Below, in pieces: positions 22,593-22,656 of a DNA stretch of 22,656 nucleotides. Position 1 is the stretch's first letter, and each line of letters opens with the position of its first letter. The notes below the pieces were generated by a model. That model did not search any database and was not told the origin of the DNA. It saw only the letters and a program-made list of their open reading frames with translations. Made by a program: the position numbers and the translations under genes. Location: NCBI GenBank assembly GCA_964351855.1, contig CAYGQD010000106.1:1-22656 (forward strand). The letters run 5' to 3'. This DNA comes from JBCDHN01 sp964351855 (GTDB taxonomy: Bacteria; Verrucomicrobiota; Verrucomicrobiia; Verrucomicrobiales; DEV007).

Positions 22593-22656
22593 TGCTTGTC
22601 TTCTGATCCGTCGCCCGCGTTGGAAATCAGCTCATTTAGCTCGCTAAACTCCGCTC
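22593..22656. repeat. Second, partial copy of the palindromic repeat, cut by the window end
   Basis: Aligned without gaps to the reverse complement of the central and right part of 18423-18574, 52 of 64 positions match by my count. The tip hairpin reads TTTAGC-TC-GCTAAA (22635-22648). Compared with TGTAGC/GCTACA in the other copy, one G-C pair is replaced by T-A, a compensatory change. The second arm continues outside the window. Weaker similarity may extend left to about 22577. Confidence 0.75.

Noticed and set aside
22429..22647. 72-codon + strand frame near the window end
   Set aside because: It runs through a hairpin, a T-run and the palindromic repeat; no domain or neighbour support.

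Overview
The window reads as a chromosomal segment from a PVC-superphylum bacterium, most likely Verrucomicrobiota, with Planctomycetota as the alternative. The evidence is the gene content: a DUF1549/DUF1553 protein with a CxxCH motif followed by a DUF1501 twin-arginine protein, a DUF4838 glycoside-hydrolase-like protein, a Tat-type sulfatase, and a secreted PQQ-like beta-propeller with the WPQWRGPDG start. Almost no gene has a Shine-Dalgarno sequence in the usual place. No tRNA, rRNA or CRISPR array was seen.

Layout. (1) 1-6430: a secreted or exported catabolic block on the + strand (DUF4838, DUF1549/DUF1553, DUF1501). It ends in a decayed second copy of the DUF1553 C-terminus, about 84% identical to the intact gene. 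(2) 6405-12079: an accessory region. It starts with a truncated copy of the 5' end of the MFS gene. A cluster of short palindromes follows, then a large minus-strand gene for a membrane-anchored TIR/NB-ARC/TPR protein (probable defence or signalling STAND protein). Last comes an IS110-family insertion sequence with 15-bp inverted ends and a strongly foldable upstream region, which is a candidate guide (bridge) RNA. About 175 bp (MFS upstream region plus first 26 codons) occurs at both edges, so the TIR gene and the IS lie between direct repeats 5,411 bp apart. (3) 12080-16673: housekeeping or accessory genes (MFS transporter, FdhD convergent with it, GT39 membrane glycosyltransferase, alpha/beta hydrolase). 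(4) 16703-22252: a minus-strand block of sulfatase, PQQ-like propeller and copper P-type ATPase. It is punctuated by a 222-bp element with 13-bp inverted repeats and a 152-bp imperfect palindrome. (5) 22253-22656: intergenic, with several inverted repeats and a second, partial copy of the palindrome cut by the window end.

How the genes relate. The DUF1549/DUF1553 and DUF1501 genes form the standard PVC gene pair. With DUF4838, the sulfatase and the PQQ-like protein they suggest a polysaccharide-degrading lifestyle, although individual substrates cannot be read from sequence. The region of most interest is 6572-12157, where a TIR-STAND gene, an IS110 element with a structured non-coding RNA candidate, dispersed palindromes and duplicated gene fragments are packed together.
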